64,000 nt of DNA, taken from Brassica napus. Lineage: Eukaryota; Streptophyta; Magnoliopsida; Brassicales; Brassicaceae. Location: contig NC_063438.1 in NCBI RefSeq assembly GCF_020379485.1, positions 4,856,024 through 4,920,023 on the forward strand. The letters are read 5' to 3'. Within the stretch, counting starts at the first letter, position 1. Every line of letters begins with the position of its first letter. Shown piece by piece: positions 10,204-22,911 of this stretch. The translations under genes and the position numbers were made by a program. The notes beneath the pieces are model-generated. The model was not told the origin of the DNA and made no database searches. It worked only from the letters and a program-made list of their open reading frames with translations.

Positions 10204-10839
10204 GCGAAAGGCGACATCTCTTGCGATCGGTGGCTTTGTTCGTCGAAACGAACGAAATGACTACACTCAATACGATGAATCATACTCCATAATATGATAG
10301 TGAAAAACAAACGAGATAACTACATTCAATATAATGTTTCTGATTTTCAACAAGGAGAAGAAAGCGGAAGTTCACATGTCGATCTCACATATTCAACAAA
10401 TGTCCCTATAAATATCGCCAATCAGATGGGTGTTCGTACAAGAATTCGTGATAGACAAACACATCAACAACTAAAACGTGATTTGGTTGAGCATATATGA
10501 CGTAAATTTGGAAGTGATCAAGATACCAACTGAGTTTCGATGTCTCGTTCCAATTATTATCGTTTGTTTTAGTAATCTTTTTTTCCATGCTTTTATGTTT
10601 GTATTTTAAAAATTATGTTTCAAATGTTATGTTTAACTATGTTTTATTTAAATAATAAATTTTATCTTTTTAAAACATTTTATGTTTAAAAATAAATTTA
10701 ATATTTTTTTATTGTTAATTAAGCACCTTAAGTTAAGCAACTACCAATAAACCCCTACAATTAAGTGTTTCTTAAGATTATCTCTTAGCTAAATTTTTAT
10801 ACTTAAAAATTCATTAACAATCACTTAAGCAACATGCTC
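9978..10839 (+). mobile_element. non-autonomous PIF/Harbinger element with transposase remnant
   Basis: The ends GAGCAGGTTTAAGC and (complement) GAGCATGTTGCTTAAG are imperfect inverted repeats, and TAA flanks both (9975-9977 and 10840-10842). The 862-bp body includes a (CT)n microsatellite (about 10161-10201) and the C-terminal coding tail of a Harbinger transposase. It lacks the DDE core, so it could only move with help from an autonomous relative. Confidence 0.8.
10294..10533 (+). pseudogene. C-terminal fragment of Harbinger transposase
   Basis: The frame reads MIVKNKRD, IQYNVSDFQQGEESGSSHVD, RTRIRDRQTHQQLKRDLVEH, and aligns residue for residue with the end of the intact transposase at 26449-27726 (MIVENERGG.., RNHVRDRRTHEALKNDLIEN). 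A stop codon at 10498-10500 replaces the Trp of the IWxKFG end, after which RKFGSDQD continues in frame. Only the last about 80 residues remain. Confidence 0.85.
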
Positions 10840-11808
10840 TAATATTGTTTAATGTGGTTCTTAAGATAAACACGTTTTTAAAAGACTCCTATCGTTTAAA
10901 CTCTCGTCTCTTGGTAAGGTTCGGTTGCTCAAGTGATTTTGTTGTAGTTTATTTCTTCGAGCAACTACACCATTAACTGTAAACCACATTGACGTTCTCA
11001 AACATCTGCGTTTGTAAGCAATAACTAGTTGTGCATTTATGAATTAATCAATGAAATTGAAGAAACAGAGATCTTTTTTTTTTTTTTTTTTTTTTGAACA
11101 CCGAAGAAACAGAGATCAGCCTATCTGATTCGACATTAATATTGACCAGCTCTTGCTCACGTGAAAATTGGGGTTTCCCAAAAGGAAGGACAGTCGCTCT
11201 GCTTATCTAGACAGCCTATAATAACACTACTGCACATCCAATTTAACTCATAAAATCTTTTGCCCCTCTCTCTCACTCCCCAATTAATGTTAGCTGAATC
11301 TGCTTCTTTCCCAGATATGCAAAACGAGTAAAGGGAACTTTGATTCTATGAGAGTTAACATATGATAACGATAACTACACTCGAAATGAGTTAATGTATG
11401 ATAAAACAATCATTCAACAGAAGTAAACAAATAGTCATTGCTAAGGTAGCATATATGGTAGTAGTTGTTGCTTTGGATGTTCATGATACGTAACCTGACA
11501 AATCTTTGCTCATAAGAAACCGTAGTGCTTTTGTTTTCTGTGACGCATGAAAGAAAGGCATAGAATCTGGAATGTGCAATATTGGGAAGGCCTCTTTGCT
11601 CTTTTGTATTTTGTATAGAATGAAAAGTAGAGAGACAAAAGCATATATTTCTTTCTCATTTTTAAATACTGCACATCTTTCTTTTTTCCTCAACTCGAAG
11701 CATGACACTTTTCTACAAAACTAGCATCACGTGAAATCGACCAAACCTGTTTCCCCTGTGATGCCACCGCTTCCTCCAGCACATGTTCCTTTGACCTTCA
11801 TATGGAGG
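10840..11808. other. spacer downstream of the Pcf11-like gene
   Basis: No gene supported. It contains a poly-T micro-insertion (11059-11117, listed separately). The part near 11730-11808 is probably the 3-prime untranslated region of the minus-strand Pcf11-like gene. Confidence 0.6.
11059..11117. repeat. micro-insertion T(n)GAACACC with 15-bp flanking repeats
   Basis: GAAGAAACAGAGATC occurs at 11059-11073 and 11103-11117 and brackets a 29-bp insert made of a T run followed by GAACACC. On the minus strand this is GGTGTTC plus a poly-A tail between target-site duplications, the signature of an extremely 5-prime-truncated retroposon. Confidence 0.75.
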
Positions 11809-14800
11809 CTACTCGATCATTTCCTAGCAGAATGGAACAACACGTAAATGTGGATTCATGCTGGATTAAAGAATGGAGTTTTAGAACAGCGAGCCTTTAA
11901 AGATAAGTTACCTGTTTGATTGCATTCCCAACTCCCAAGCCCGGTAGAGAACTCTTGGTCAAACAACCTGCATGGACGATCGGTCCATTGGCCTCACTCT
12001 CGTCCGGAGGAATGGCAAGGTAAGAAGCTCCTTTGAACATCCATTGATCCATTTCTTGACTGAAATATTCCTCAAACATCTCTCCACATAATATACATGC
12101 GCTCTGGTTCTCATCAGCAGCTATGGCTGGACCATCCTCAGCTGCACTCTCGGGTTCACTCAGATCTTCCTCACATTCAGGTTCAAGCTCTCCAGATTTC
12201 GCTGCTATCCAGTCATCAGCCTTTGGAAACCAAACCCTACATTTACTGTTCGTGCCATTTAACTCGAGCTTCTTCTTATCGTGCAGCTCCTCCATGTGCC
12301 TGTCAAGTTCTTCTTTTTGCTTAAGGCGAACGCCACAGGAGGTGCAGAGGTGTGGAAGGTCATCAAAAAGACTACTGATCACCGAGGGGTGAAGTTCACG
12401 GATTTTATCTGCTCTGAACTTCAATCCTATGAGGTTTTCGGGTTCCGTTTTTGCTGTTTCTGCTGGTGCTACCTTCGGGGAAGTGGAAGGACCCTTCTTC
12501 ACCAAAACCACTGGCTGAGCATCTGATGGAACCACAGACATAGAACTACTGGTAGAGTGATCAGGACTATGGTCCTGTGAAACGGAAGGAGCCGCACATT
12601 GAGCGCGAGATGGCAGCTCCGTCTTTGAAGCTGGCGGCTCCGGCTTTGAAGCAGATATCAAGCCCTTTGAAACTAAGGAGCTCAAGAGGGACGAAATAGG
12701 ATCTGAGGCCTTACTATTCTCTTTTGATGCCTGTGCTGATGTGACACCAGTAAGAGACACTGCGCCAGCAACTGAAGTTGGCAAAGTCTTATCCTTAGAT
12801 ACTGCTGACAGGGTTAGTGCCCTTGGGTCAGCCCCGTTTTGAGACATCTCCTCCTTGCTTCCACCACAAGTTGCATTATTAGAAAGGATTCCACTCTTCA
12901 TGACAGCTGCCAACAAATCATTCATGTTGGCTTGTCCTCGAGCATTTTCAGCTGTTGACTTAGAGTCAAACTTTTCAACTTGAGATGAATCGGGTAGTTC
13001 AAGCGTATTCGTGTTCTTAAACTGGCTACTTGAAGATAAGGGCCGCACGGAGTCACTTTGAGATTTTGCTGGAAACCGGGAAGCCCTAGGATCACGTTGA
13101 GTGAGGGAGTGAGCTCTTCCAGAATCTTGCTTACTCACATTCTGTTTCGATTGTTTATCTGACACAGGTCCTGAGATTGGCAAGATTCCAGAGCTAGCAA
13201 TCCTAGATTGAGGCTGAATTCCCTTTCTAGCTGCATTTGAGGCTGCACTAATAGAAGGAAAAACTTCTGAATCATGCAAAGATCTAGGAGAAGACGTCCA
13301 GGGGCCAAGAATACTTGAATCTTTTTGCTCTCTGGAATAAGAATTCACCGGATCAAGCCTTGGATCGACAGCTGAATACCTTGGCCGTTTTAAGAGGTGA
13401 TTTTTAGATTCCTACAAGATGGGAAAAGGTTAAAAGACAAGAAACTAAATGAGTTACATCATTATAAAAAGTAATGCAAATTAACTATCATAGCTAACCA
13501 GTCTCTCTGATTCATCTGAAGCCTGAAACTCAATCTTCGGGTTGATAGTCGCCACATCTGTTTCGGATACCCTTGAATGCATGTCCCACATAAACTCTTC
13601 TTCCTCAGAGTTTTTCCAACTATCATAAGGCACGCCTATATTTCTACTGGGACCACTTGATTCCGAATTTTCAAGTCTCGCAGTAGCGTAGTTGGAAACT
13701 CTGCTTTTGGTGTGTAACCCTTCCCTCTGGTCGGAAATCAAATCAGGACCCCTGCTCATAGCTTCGTACCATTGTTTTCCACTCCCATCATCAGTAATCC
13801 TAGGACCAACTTTCTTAACCACTGATCTAGAATTATGCGGTAGATCAGAAGCATATTCATATTCCTCTGATACTGACTCCATATCCTTCTCGTAGAGCGG
13901 TTCACTGAGCGAGTCTTTTTGAGGTCGTCGAATGGTCTGAATTCAACATACAATGTCACAATCAGAAGACAGAGCACATGTTAAGACTGTAACTAAGCCA
14001 AGGAAAAATCATCTTACATTCACTTTCGCTGGACCTGCCCACAAGCCTCCAGATGCTGTGCTCGAAACTCTATCCAGTCTATCTGGATCCCGAGTCAAAT
14101 TGGATGCGATCTCAGGGACATCCGTAACCATTACTTTTGTCTGCAAAATAAAAAACCAAAAAGATACTCAGAAAGCTGTAATGAAGTTATACATTTAGTG
14201 ACCGCAAGTTTACTTTGCTTACCCGTCCTGACTGTTGGAGGCGTTGCCTTTCTAGATATTTGGGATTCACATGGATGCTATTTTGTGGTCGCTGAGATTG
14301 CAGATCAGTTCTGCCAGTGGTAACAGCAGCTGCTGGGCCATCACTTTTAGCATTAAAGCCTAGTTCTTTCTCAATTTGCTGAAGTATTTGCGGATGAAAG
14401 ACTCCTTTCCAGGTTCCAAAAAGATGCCGCATGTTAGAGCGCATAGGAGGGTCAACTTGTCTGTAAGCCTTAACAAAAACCTGCACAGAAGTGAAAAGAG
14501 AGATATCAGATGAAGTTTCTAGGCAAAAGAAACTATATAACTATGACTACCAACAAAACACCAACCTCAGGCAGCCTGGCAGCAAAATACTTAATGTAAT
14601 CTCTTCCAATGTTCTTCACAATGCTGTCCAACAGGTACAACGTTGGCAGCTTCTGATCACTTGGTACCTGCATAATATTCTTCAAATCAGATACCCAGAA
14701 AATGGCAAATTTGATCTCATAGAGAGTAACATCAAGGATTTCCACAATAGAGGGGACACTAAAGGTTAAGAACCAAAAGTCACTAACTTATCTTTAGCTA

Positions 14801-15999
14801 GAACTCAAAGCACAAAATATGATGACATTCAAGCTACTACTAACACATTTCCTGACAAACAAGGAATCTAAAAATGGGACACATGAAGCCATCAAACAGC
14901 ATGCCCCAAAATGGCAGAGTAACACTATTACAAGTGTCAAAGTCTAAGCTGAAGTGACAAACATCGAAATAGCAATCCTTGTCTTTCCACCGACTTGACT
15001 GAACAGGCTCCAATGATTCTCCGCTACCCAAATATGACTAAAAAATGGTTTCGCTTCCCATAGAGAGCTTTCGGTAAGCAGAAGCCACTAAAAGAAAATA
15101 CAACCTCACTTGACACATAGCTTACAGAGCTCTTGTCAAATGGCAAAGTGAAAAGGAAAAAAAAAACAATTGAACAACTCCAGCGTTTTAAAAGGGACTA
15201 CACACTCCTCTAAACAAAACTCAGCACAATGACACGAGGAGTTGATATATGCATTCTTACAAAATGAATATGGACCAAACCGTTGCATGGGTAACAGCTA
15301 ATTTGAGATAGTTAATAACATATTGTCGGGAAACAAACATCTTACAGAATGTGATCACAATAGATGGCATAAACTAAAAACTTTGATTCACAAGAATGAT
15401 CTGCGACTTGATGAATACGAATAAAAAGTAAATAATCTCCAGAAAAGACAGTGGGGTTGTTTCAAAACTCGATTTTTCTCATTAAAACTTGTATACAGAT
15501 CACAATCTCAACCACCACCTTCACCTTATTTCCCTTATATAGCAACTATACAATGACACAAACATGGTATTATAACAAGTGGGCATGAAAACTAGGTGTT
15601 CACCTCTATGATGTTATTGCAAATGGTGGACACGACGGCCTTTGCAGCATGCACATTCTCCCCAGCGATTATCGTCAGGTTCGTTATTATCGGCTTCGAG
15701 TTAAACGTGAGCTCGGATAACGCCGACTTATACTGATTCACAAGCTCGTAATGTGGATGAACCAGTTGCGGCTCATACGCCTCGCTACTACTCTCCGCTT
15801 CTCTCCCACCACCACCACCACCGCCAGCTCGAAACCTTGACGACGCCGGTAGAGCTCCCACCGCCGTAGCGACTGGTCTCTGCGACGGAAACTGCCGCGC
15901 GTTGGGATTCACCGGACGGATTGGTTCATCGCTGAGCCTCGGTTTCTTAATCGGCCCCGGATCTCTCGATCTATCAAACGGTCTACGCGAATTCTCCAT
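11809..15999 (-). CDS. Pcf11-like CID/zinc-finger protein (At2g36480-like)
   Basis: Seven coding exons on the minus strand: 15999-15604, 14667-14566, 14480-14223, 14140-14018, 13936-13499, 13411-11912 and a tiny last exon 11823-11809. All junctions keep phase 0; the product is about 943 residues. The N-terminus has a Gly run, then an ENTH/VHS-type CTD-interacting domain at about residues 65-200 ([59 protein letters not shown]), followed by a long Ser-rich region. Two zinc-binding motifs lie near the C-terminus: C795, C798, H811, H816 and C878, C881, H919, C922. This is the layout of the Pcf11-like cleavage-factor family, which binds the RNA polymerase II CTD during mRNA 3-prime processing. 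The role of this gene is inferred from family. The last exon (EMIE then stop) is the least certain; read-through from 11911 would give VTYL. Confidence 0.85.
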
Positions 16000-16558
16000 C
16001 TTGAGGACTATAATCAATACACGAATCGAAAAAAAGCTACGAGGAATGGCCCTAATTCAAAAATCGATTAATAGAACAGAGCATTACAGCAATCGATAGA
16101 TTGAATTACACATCGATAAGTTACAATCTACAGCTGAGACGTGAGTCTCCGAGAAAGAAGGAGAAGAAGAAGAAGATAAGAAAGCTTCGGATTCGGCAAC
16201 AATGGCAGAGATGTGGACAAGCTCCGATCAATTAGGGTTTGTCAATTGGGGATTTTAAAGAGACGAGTGCAATGAGCTAGTAGGCCCATTTAGTGGCCCA
16301 TTATCCACAAAAATTATTTGGTCCGGTTAAACCATCTGAACCGATTAATTTGGTTCGGGTAAACCAGTAATCAAAAGCTATAACACATTGGTATGGAAAC
16401 GAAACAAGTTAAAGTTGGCATCTACTTGGTTTGGTTCTTGTGACTTCGTATTTGATTACAAACAAAGACACACTAACATGGGAGTTCAAAGACCTGTTAC
16501 AACTCTAATATATTACATTGGCTTGTTGTTGGGTGGTAGGCCGAGTTTGTTTCCTTAC

Positions 16559-19500
16559 CTATGCATCATCCGGATTAACCTGTGACTTCATTTTGCTTTT
16601 AGGGAAGTGCAACCTCGCGATCAAAGGCCTTGGTGCTCTTGTCTGCCTATCAAATCCTCTCACACATACATACCCTACAAGTTTCAACGATAAGTTAATG
16701 TTTTGGACTAAGTGAGAACTGATAGCGTAAGCAAAATTGTATTATACCTCTCCAGAAACATTGTTGAATTGTTTCAGTAGATAAACCTGAAATAAAATTA
16801 GCTTAAAAAGTTTAGAATATCGTTACATTAGAATCTAATCATGGTTGAAGATCAATATACCTTTAAAGATTGATGGGATAGATGTGCCGAAGTAGACAGT
16901 TCTTCTAGCTAGGTCCCATAACCAGTCTCTTGGAACATCAATTGGCGTTAGACTAGACTCATGATCCGCAAACACCTATATTGATAGATTTCATCAGGAA
17001 ACATTTCGGTACATATAAACATACGAAAGATTGGAGATATTGAGTTGAAGTTTGTAACCTCGTTGACTTGGAAGTATGTACCGTTGAGTGGGAAGCTACC
17101 TCTCATTGCTGTTCTACAAGGTACCTACATGAAATTTACACCATATCATTTGCAATCATTCGTTAAAAATATGTTGTAGTTAATTAGGCAAAAGAGGTTG
17201 GATGCAAATTACTTACCAAGATGGTTCCTCTAACGGTTTGTGATTGCGTCTCCCTTATGTTGTTGCATGAGAAACAAGTTTTCTCATTACACATTTTGCC
17301 TGCTTCTTGCCAAATGCATTTGCTTCTAGTTGGTTGAATGGAATCAACCGTCTCACCTAGTGTTTAAAATCACAGTGAGTAATGAAACAACTCTGTTTAA
17401 TTGAGATCCAACTAAGTGATTTAGAGGTTACCTGGTGTCCATATAGCAAGCAAGTACGAACATGGATCATCAGTTTCTCGCTTCTCAAACTGCCAAAGCA
17501 AACACAACCCAGCTAGTTAGATTTTCAATATTGACATCACTAGAGACTATGTAACTGCCAATTATGAGTTTGTATTATCAACTAATAACATATGTGACAT
17601 ACCTGAGCTAGAAGAGGATGGTCGTCTTTAAGTTCATAGCTGCAAATATATGAAACAAAAACAGACTCAACTGTTAGAAAAGTGAAGTTTAACCAGACTT
17701 TAAAATCTTAGCATTTTAAGTCCGCCACTTCATGATGAGAGATGTGTTTCCTGTTTCATTTCAACCTTAAAGACACAGTGAATAACAGAGAAAAATGACG
17801 CTTACACTTGGTGTTCAGTCCTCAGCTGGCTAATGTTCTTGAGCTTAGGCATTGGAAGAGACGCAGCCTCAGCGGTAAGTGCAACCAGAGCCCCAGACAT
17901 GTTTCCATCTTGCAGTTCCTTGCTGTGCTCAAAAATTTTCTTCAGGTTGTTTGTGAATGCATCCATGTTCAGCCTTATTGTTGGAATCTCTTCAGGATCC
18001 TCAAAGAAAGCGTCCTCTATATCAGCCATTGAAACTTCTGCGCACTCTGGCTCTGGTGATGCTGGCACTTCAATTATCGGTTCACAGCTTGTGACTCTAT
18101 TTGCTGCTTCTGAGTGGTTGACTACTTCTAACCCTTGCTGTCTCCGCAATGGCTCTGGTAGGCTCTGTAGAGGAACATCAGGTCTCTCCATTCCTTTCTC
18201 TGGACCAGGTAATGCAAACCTCGCACTATAAAACAAGTAACGGTTATTAAACTCTCTGTATCAGTTAGAGACTGACCACAAACATTTACTGAATGATATA
18301 TAACAAAGGGTTCTCGTTTAAGGAATTAAGAGGAGAAGTTGTATCAGTATCACCTTGCAAAGGCACTAGCAAAGTGTCTACATTCCCCTCTCATAGGACA
18401 AGCATTGCAGTTGGGTTTGCTTTTCGTACAGAACACCTAAGAGTCAAGTAGATCAAAAACTTAATCACGTGTATTGCCTGTTTTCTTCACACTTACATAT
18501 GTGTATATATTATACATACCTTTCCGAAAGTAATCATTTGGTAATGCAATTCATACCTGAAAGATAACACAGTAAGAGTAATGAATAAGTTACTAAAATG
18601 AGGAATAAAAAAATATAAGATAATGATAAACATGATGAGAGATCTTACAATGTTTTTTGGTCGAATTTGCACAAGCGTGGCCAAAGATACTTCTGTATAG
18701 ACTCAAGCACGGGATACCTGCATAAACCAAAGATGTATCAGGGAAGAATAAGAAAACAATTTCTATTTCGAACCATATTGTAGAGTGCTTACATTTCTAG
18801 AAGATGCAGTTGAAGAGACTCTGGTAGCGGTTGAAGGGGTACCCATCCGAGTCTAACCGCTATGCGCCCAACATTGGTATCAACCTGTCAATAAGTTTTA
18901 CCGTAAGTCCATACATCAAATAACTCACTTGACAGGGGCAAAAGCAACAAAAAGAGATGATTCAAGCTTACTGGAAAGGCAAGATGGTGCAGCGTTAGCA
19001 GCCTAACACACTCCACGCTTTTTAGTCCCAGTCCATTGAAGCTCAGAAGATACTCTCTGTATGTTTGTATAATTTATGAGAAACTAGCTATGCAATATCA
19101 AATCATTTATGAGAAACTAGCTATGCAATATCAAATCATTGACGCTTAACTGCCTATGGTTAAATACATAAGAGACAAAACAATTTTCTTTAAACTCACT
19201 TTGCTTTGTCAGGTGGAACATCTCTCAACCATTCCAGATCAAGACTCCCATGGTCTGTTAGCAGTCGGTTAAGGAAGCCCTGCATTGTTTTCATGCTCAG
19301 CCTCAAACAGTTACAATGGAGATTCTCAATAAAGTTGGCTATATAGTGATAAAATGTACCTGTATACGTTCAGCAAGTTTATGGTTCATCCCACGGCTCT
19401 TAATGGTTTCAGCAACTTCATTGACATCAGCAGTTCTTATGGCTTCCCAGTCAACAGAGTCCAATGACCTTGCTGTTTTCTCTCTTTTGCCTTCTCTGCC

Positions 19501-22500
19501 TTCCGCTTCTCTTCTTAAACTGTCCCAATCAAACTCCTCTTCCACCTCCTTCAAAATCTTTTTCCCATCCGCATTGAAAGTAGCCTTATCCATAGGACTG
19601 ATCTTTTTGGATGATGAGTCAGGTCCTGGTTGTTGTTTCTCTGTGCCTTCTTGGACATCAAGACAGTTTGTGCTTTCATTAATATCTGGAATTGGAGTTT
19701 CTATCACGAGCTTTGTTGAAGGAACGCTGCTGGAGCTTTCAGGTATCTCTGGTTTCTGAACACTCAAGACATCCCCAAAGAAACAACATGGTGCATCATC
19801 AGAATACTTTGCTTTCCCTTTCAATGACTCGAAGTCCTTAACCTCTGAGCTACAATCACCAGGAGACGTGTTTGAGGATACTTGTAAACTTCCAGGACTG
19901 CTTGAACACTGAGTCTTTTGATTGGCCTCTTCTACTAAGACAGTATCAGCTGTGATGACGTCACTTTCTTTCTCTTGAAGCTGAGCAGACCCCTGGGACT
20001 CTAGGAGCTTCACAAAGTGTGTACAATTCTCCGCTTCTGAGTTGATCTCAGAGCTTGATCCTGCTCTCTCTGTCTTCTTAGGAGTTTCAGAAACCAACGA
20101 GTTCTGACATGTGAGTACAGAATCTTCAGATGGAAACAGCTCTTGGACAATAAGAACTGTCTTGCTAACTTCCACGCTTGAGCCAGTTCTGTCTGAATCC
20201 ACCTGCGCCTTTGAATCTGTAGTTTTGACAGTTGACTCATTCCCTGAGCTGGCGATCTCACTGCTGCTCCTTGAGGTGTCATTGCTGTTCACATACTCCT
20301 TCTCCTCATCAGGCTGTGTGATGTTTAAAGCAGCAGAAACCTCACTGGGAACTGGTGGGTTTGAGATCGGTTCATCCGAGTCCAAGTAGGTTATCCTGAT
20401 AGAAGGCATGGAGCTTTCTCCTACTTCAAAATCACTGCTGGGTACAAAAGGTACAGGATACTCCGCAGCCAGTGACATAAACGCAGAGCTAGAGACAAAG
20501 AAAAGAAGTTAGTTGTCTTAGACTAAGTAAAGACATAGAACCATGTAAGAGCTTATACCTTGAGAGATGATCAGAAACGTTTTGAGTGAGAAACACTCCA
20601 ACCACAGAATCAACAACTGATCCTTTCCATGGTGTAAAACGTCTATCACCTGTTAGCAACCAAAGACCATAACAACAAGTTATAACTAAGAGATCAAACA
20701 CTTGTAAGAAAAACATGTGGTGTGTAGTTACCTTGAACAAGATGCATTCGTGCTATGAATGAGTCAGCTCTTCCTCTAAACACATTACGTTCTTCCTCCC
20801 ACCATTTGGCCTTCTTCTCATCTGATCCATCAACACCTTCGCTATCAATACTCTCCATCAAAAGCTTCCACACTCTATCCGTCTCATTATCTATATGAAC
20901 CTTTGCACGTTCGCGCCGCGGCTTCTTAACGCGAGTCGAAGGCACTATAGCTCCAGCGCCACCGTTGAAGATCACAATCTGGTTTCCTACGCTGTAACTG
21001 CTGTTCATTCCGTAAGGAACAAGAGCAGTTTCTGAGTACTCTCTGTTGATGTCTAGTAGACGCATTAGCTCGCTGATTGCTTCAATAGAGTGGCGTTGCT
21101 GCCAAATAGCTTCTGGAGCTAGTCCTGCTGCAAAGAACATTAGCAACAAAATAGTCTGCATTTATTAAGTTCAAGATTTAAGAAAGAGTGAGTAAAATAT
21201 CATTACCAGCAAATGAAGGTGGAAAGTGGCAGTGATTAGGGAGAAGTGTGAGCTGTTTGGTCTGAGACTTAGTGGTTCGTTTCTTTCTGCTTGAGGCCAC
21301 TTGCGTCTGTCTGCTATACCATCCTACTTGTGACTGCTCAGAAGCTTTATTTGTGGAAGACAAACACCGGAACCGAGCGTGGCCTGTAGTTCTCTTCTTT
21401 GTTGGAGTTTCTATCTTATCCAAGTGAGCATTAGACTCAAAACTCTGCCTACCCTGAAAGGTTAGGACTCTACAGTCTGAGTCAAAGGCAGCAACATTCT
21501 CTTGTGTAACAAGTTGTTGTCCAGTTGTGGAACGAGATCTCATCCCTTTCTGAAGCCATTCTGTAGAAAACAACCACTGTGCTTCATTGTCCGCAAACAC
21601 CTGCTCGTATTGTTGCCCTGAAAAATATATGTTACTTCTAGTTGGTTCTTTGCCTTGTCTCCTCTTTGTGGCTTGTGCCTCATTATTCTTCATTTCCTTT
21701 CCCATTCTTCTACTTTGGCTGCTGCGCTTTCTCTTAGGCGTGCTTGGCACTGCTGCCATGTGACTCTCTTGCAAGTCTTGATCCTGCTTTGTCTCATCTC
21801 TGTGCTGTGCTTCTCCGTTTTGAGGTTTGAGACTCTGATCGTCAAACTCCAAGGCTCTTCTACAAGGCTTCTTGCCATCATGATCTGAAGCTTCTCCATC
21901 TTCTGCTGCTGCTCCTGATGATTCTTCAACCGGCGTGTATTCTTCTTGATCCTCATTAGCTTCTTTTTTCTTCCTCACATACTTCCTCTTGGGTGTTTTG
22001 CTTTCTTCACCCTCAACAGCAGCAGCAGGCTTCTTCGGAGTTTTCGGTTTAATATCTCTCTTTGGTTTCGCTTCTCTAACAACCTTTGGCCTATGCTTCT
22101 TCCTCTTGGGCTTCTCAGGAGTCTTGATGACACTTTCTGTAAAAATAACAATCATCAAGATGACAATCTTTTCAATCTCTAATCAAAACCCCTCTCTCTC
22201 TTTACCTTTATCAATCCCACTCTGACGAGATAAAAACACTGAGGAAGCATTGTTGGCTAGAGCCAGCAAATCTCCAAAAGACAAATGGTCAAGACCGCTC
22301 TTGTCTTTGTTCCCAGCGAATCTCCTGCATGCATCGCTTCCCTAAGCAAATTACCCAACACTAATCTTTTGAAAAGTTTCTAAATTTAGGACAAAAGACT
22401 TTACCTTTCCTCTGTCTGAATCTTATCTGGGTAGATCGGAGCAATTGGCTTGATGGGTGTCTGAGGAACCCATGTAGTTTCTTCTCTCGCCTGTTTATCC

Positions 22501-22502
22501 AT
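16559..22502 (-). CDS. ROS1: ROS1-type 5-methylcytosine DNA glycosylase/lyase
   Basis: Twenty exons: 22502-22405, 22336-22206, 22136-21207, 21124-20732, 20649-20559, 20488-19360, 19279-19200, 19056-18972, 18884-18793, 18717-18649, 18556-18520, 18436-18354, 18225-17806, 17639-17603, 17489-17432, 17356-17217, 17124-17059, 16975-16861, 16786-16748, 16674-16559. All keep frame, giving 1402 residues (Arabidopsis ROS1 has 1393 from memory). Domains: basic Lys-rich N-terminus (about 75-250); first half of the glycosylase fold (about 530-650); a long acidic insert; HhH-GPD with catalytic Lys963 (GLGLKSVE) and Asp981 (PVDTNVGR); an Fe-S cluster, Cys1048-X6-Cys1055-X2-Cys1058-X5-Cys1064; a permuted CXXC unit (Cys1258, 1267, 1272, 1275); and a C-terminal RRM-like domain. 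It removes 5-methylcytosine by base excision and opposes RNA-directed DNA methylation in the nucleus. Nothing is missing. The Pcf11-like gene lies 560 bp downstream on the same strand. Confidence 0.96.
19072..19137. repeat. 33-bp tandem duplication in a ROS1 intron
   Basis: The unit beginning atttatgagaaactagctat is repeated twice in exact tandem (19072-19104 and 19105-19137) inside the intron between exons 7 and 8 of the ROS1-type gene. It does not touch the splice sites. Confidence 0.85.
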
Positions 22503-22585
22503 TTATCTACTTCAGTTCTTGTCTCTTTTTACACAACTTGTTCCATCATCAAAAGCTTAAAACTTGCAAAGTTTCTATTTTTAAC

Positions 22586-22911
22586 TGCAAAAAAGGGATT
22601 AAAAAGGTTGAAAATTTCTTCAAAGAGTCTGAAAATGTTTAGATCCAATTTTTTCTGTTGGGGGGTTAGAGAGATCTCCGGGAGTCATTGATTTTAGGTG
22701 AGTTCGGTTGAAGAAGACTTTTCATTACACAACAAATTGATGAAAATGTAAAAAAGAAAAACACAAATACATAAATAGGAAGATTTACCTGTGGAGGTAG
22801 ATCAAAGTGATGAGAGTTGGTTCGGTCCGGAGGGTAGCCTTGAAGAGGATAAGAACACACCGTTTCTCTTGGTAATGACGAAGCTGAGTGATCTAGATAC
22901 GAGTTATATAG
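22586..22911 (-). promoter_or_regulatory. ROS1 core promoter and 5-prime leader
   Basis: A minus-strand TATA-like box (TATATAA near 22905-22911) precedes a leader with a likely 5-prime-UTR intron. The donor is CACAG/GTAAATC near 22792-22787 and the acceptor is TTTTTTGCAG near 22586, with the ATG at 22502. Inferred from sequence only. Confidence 0.4.
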
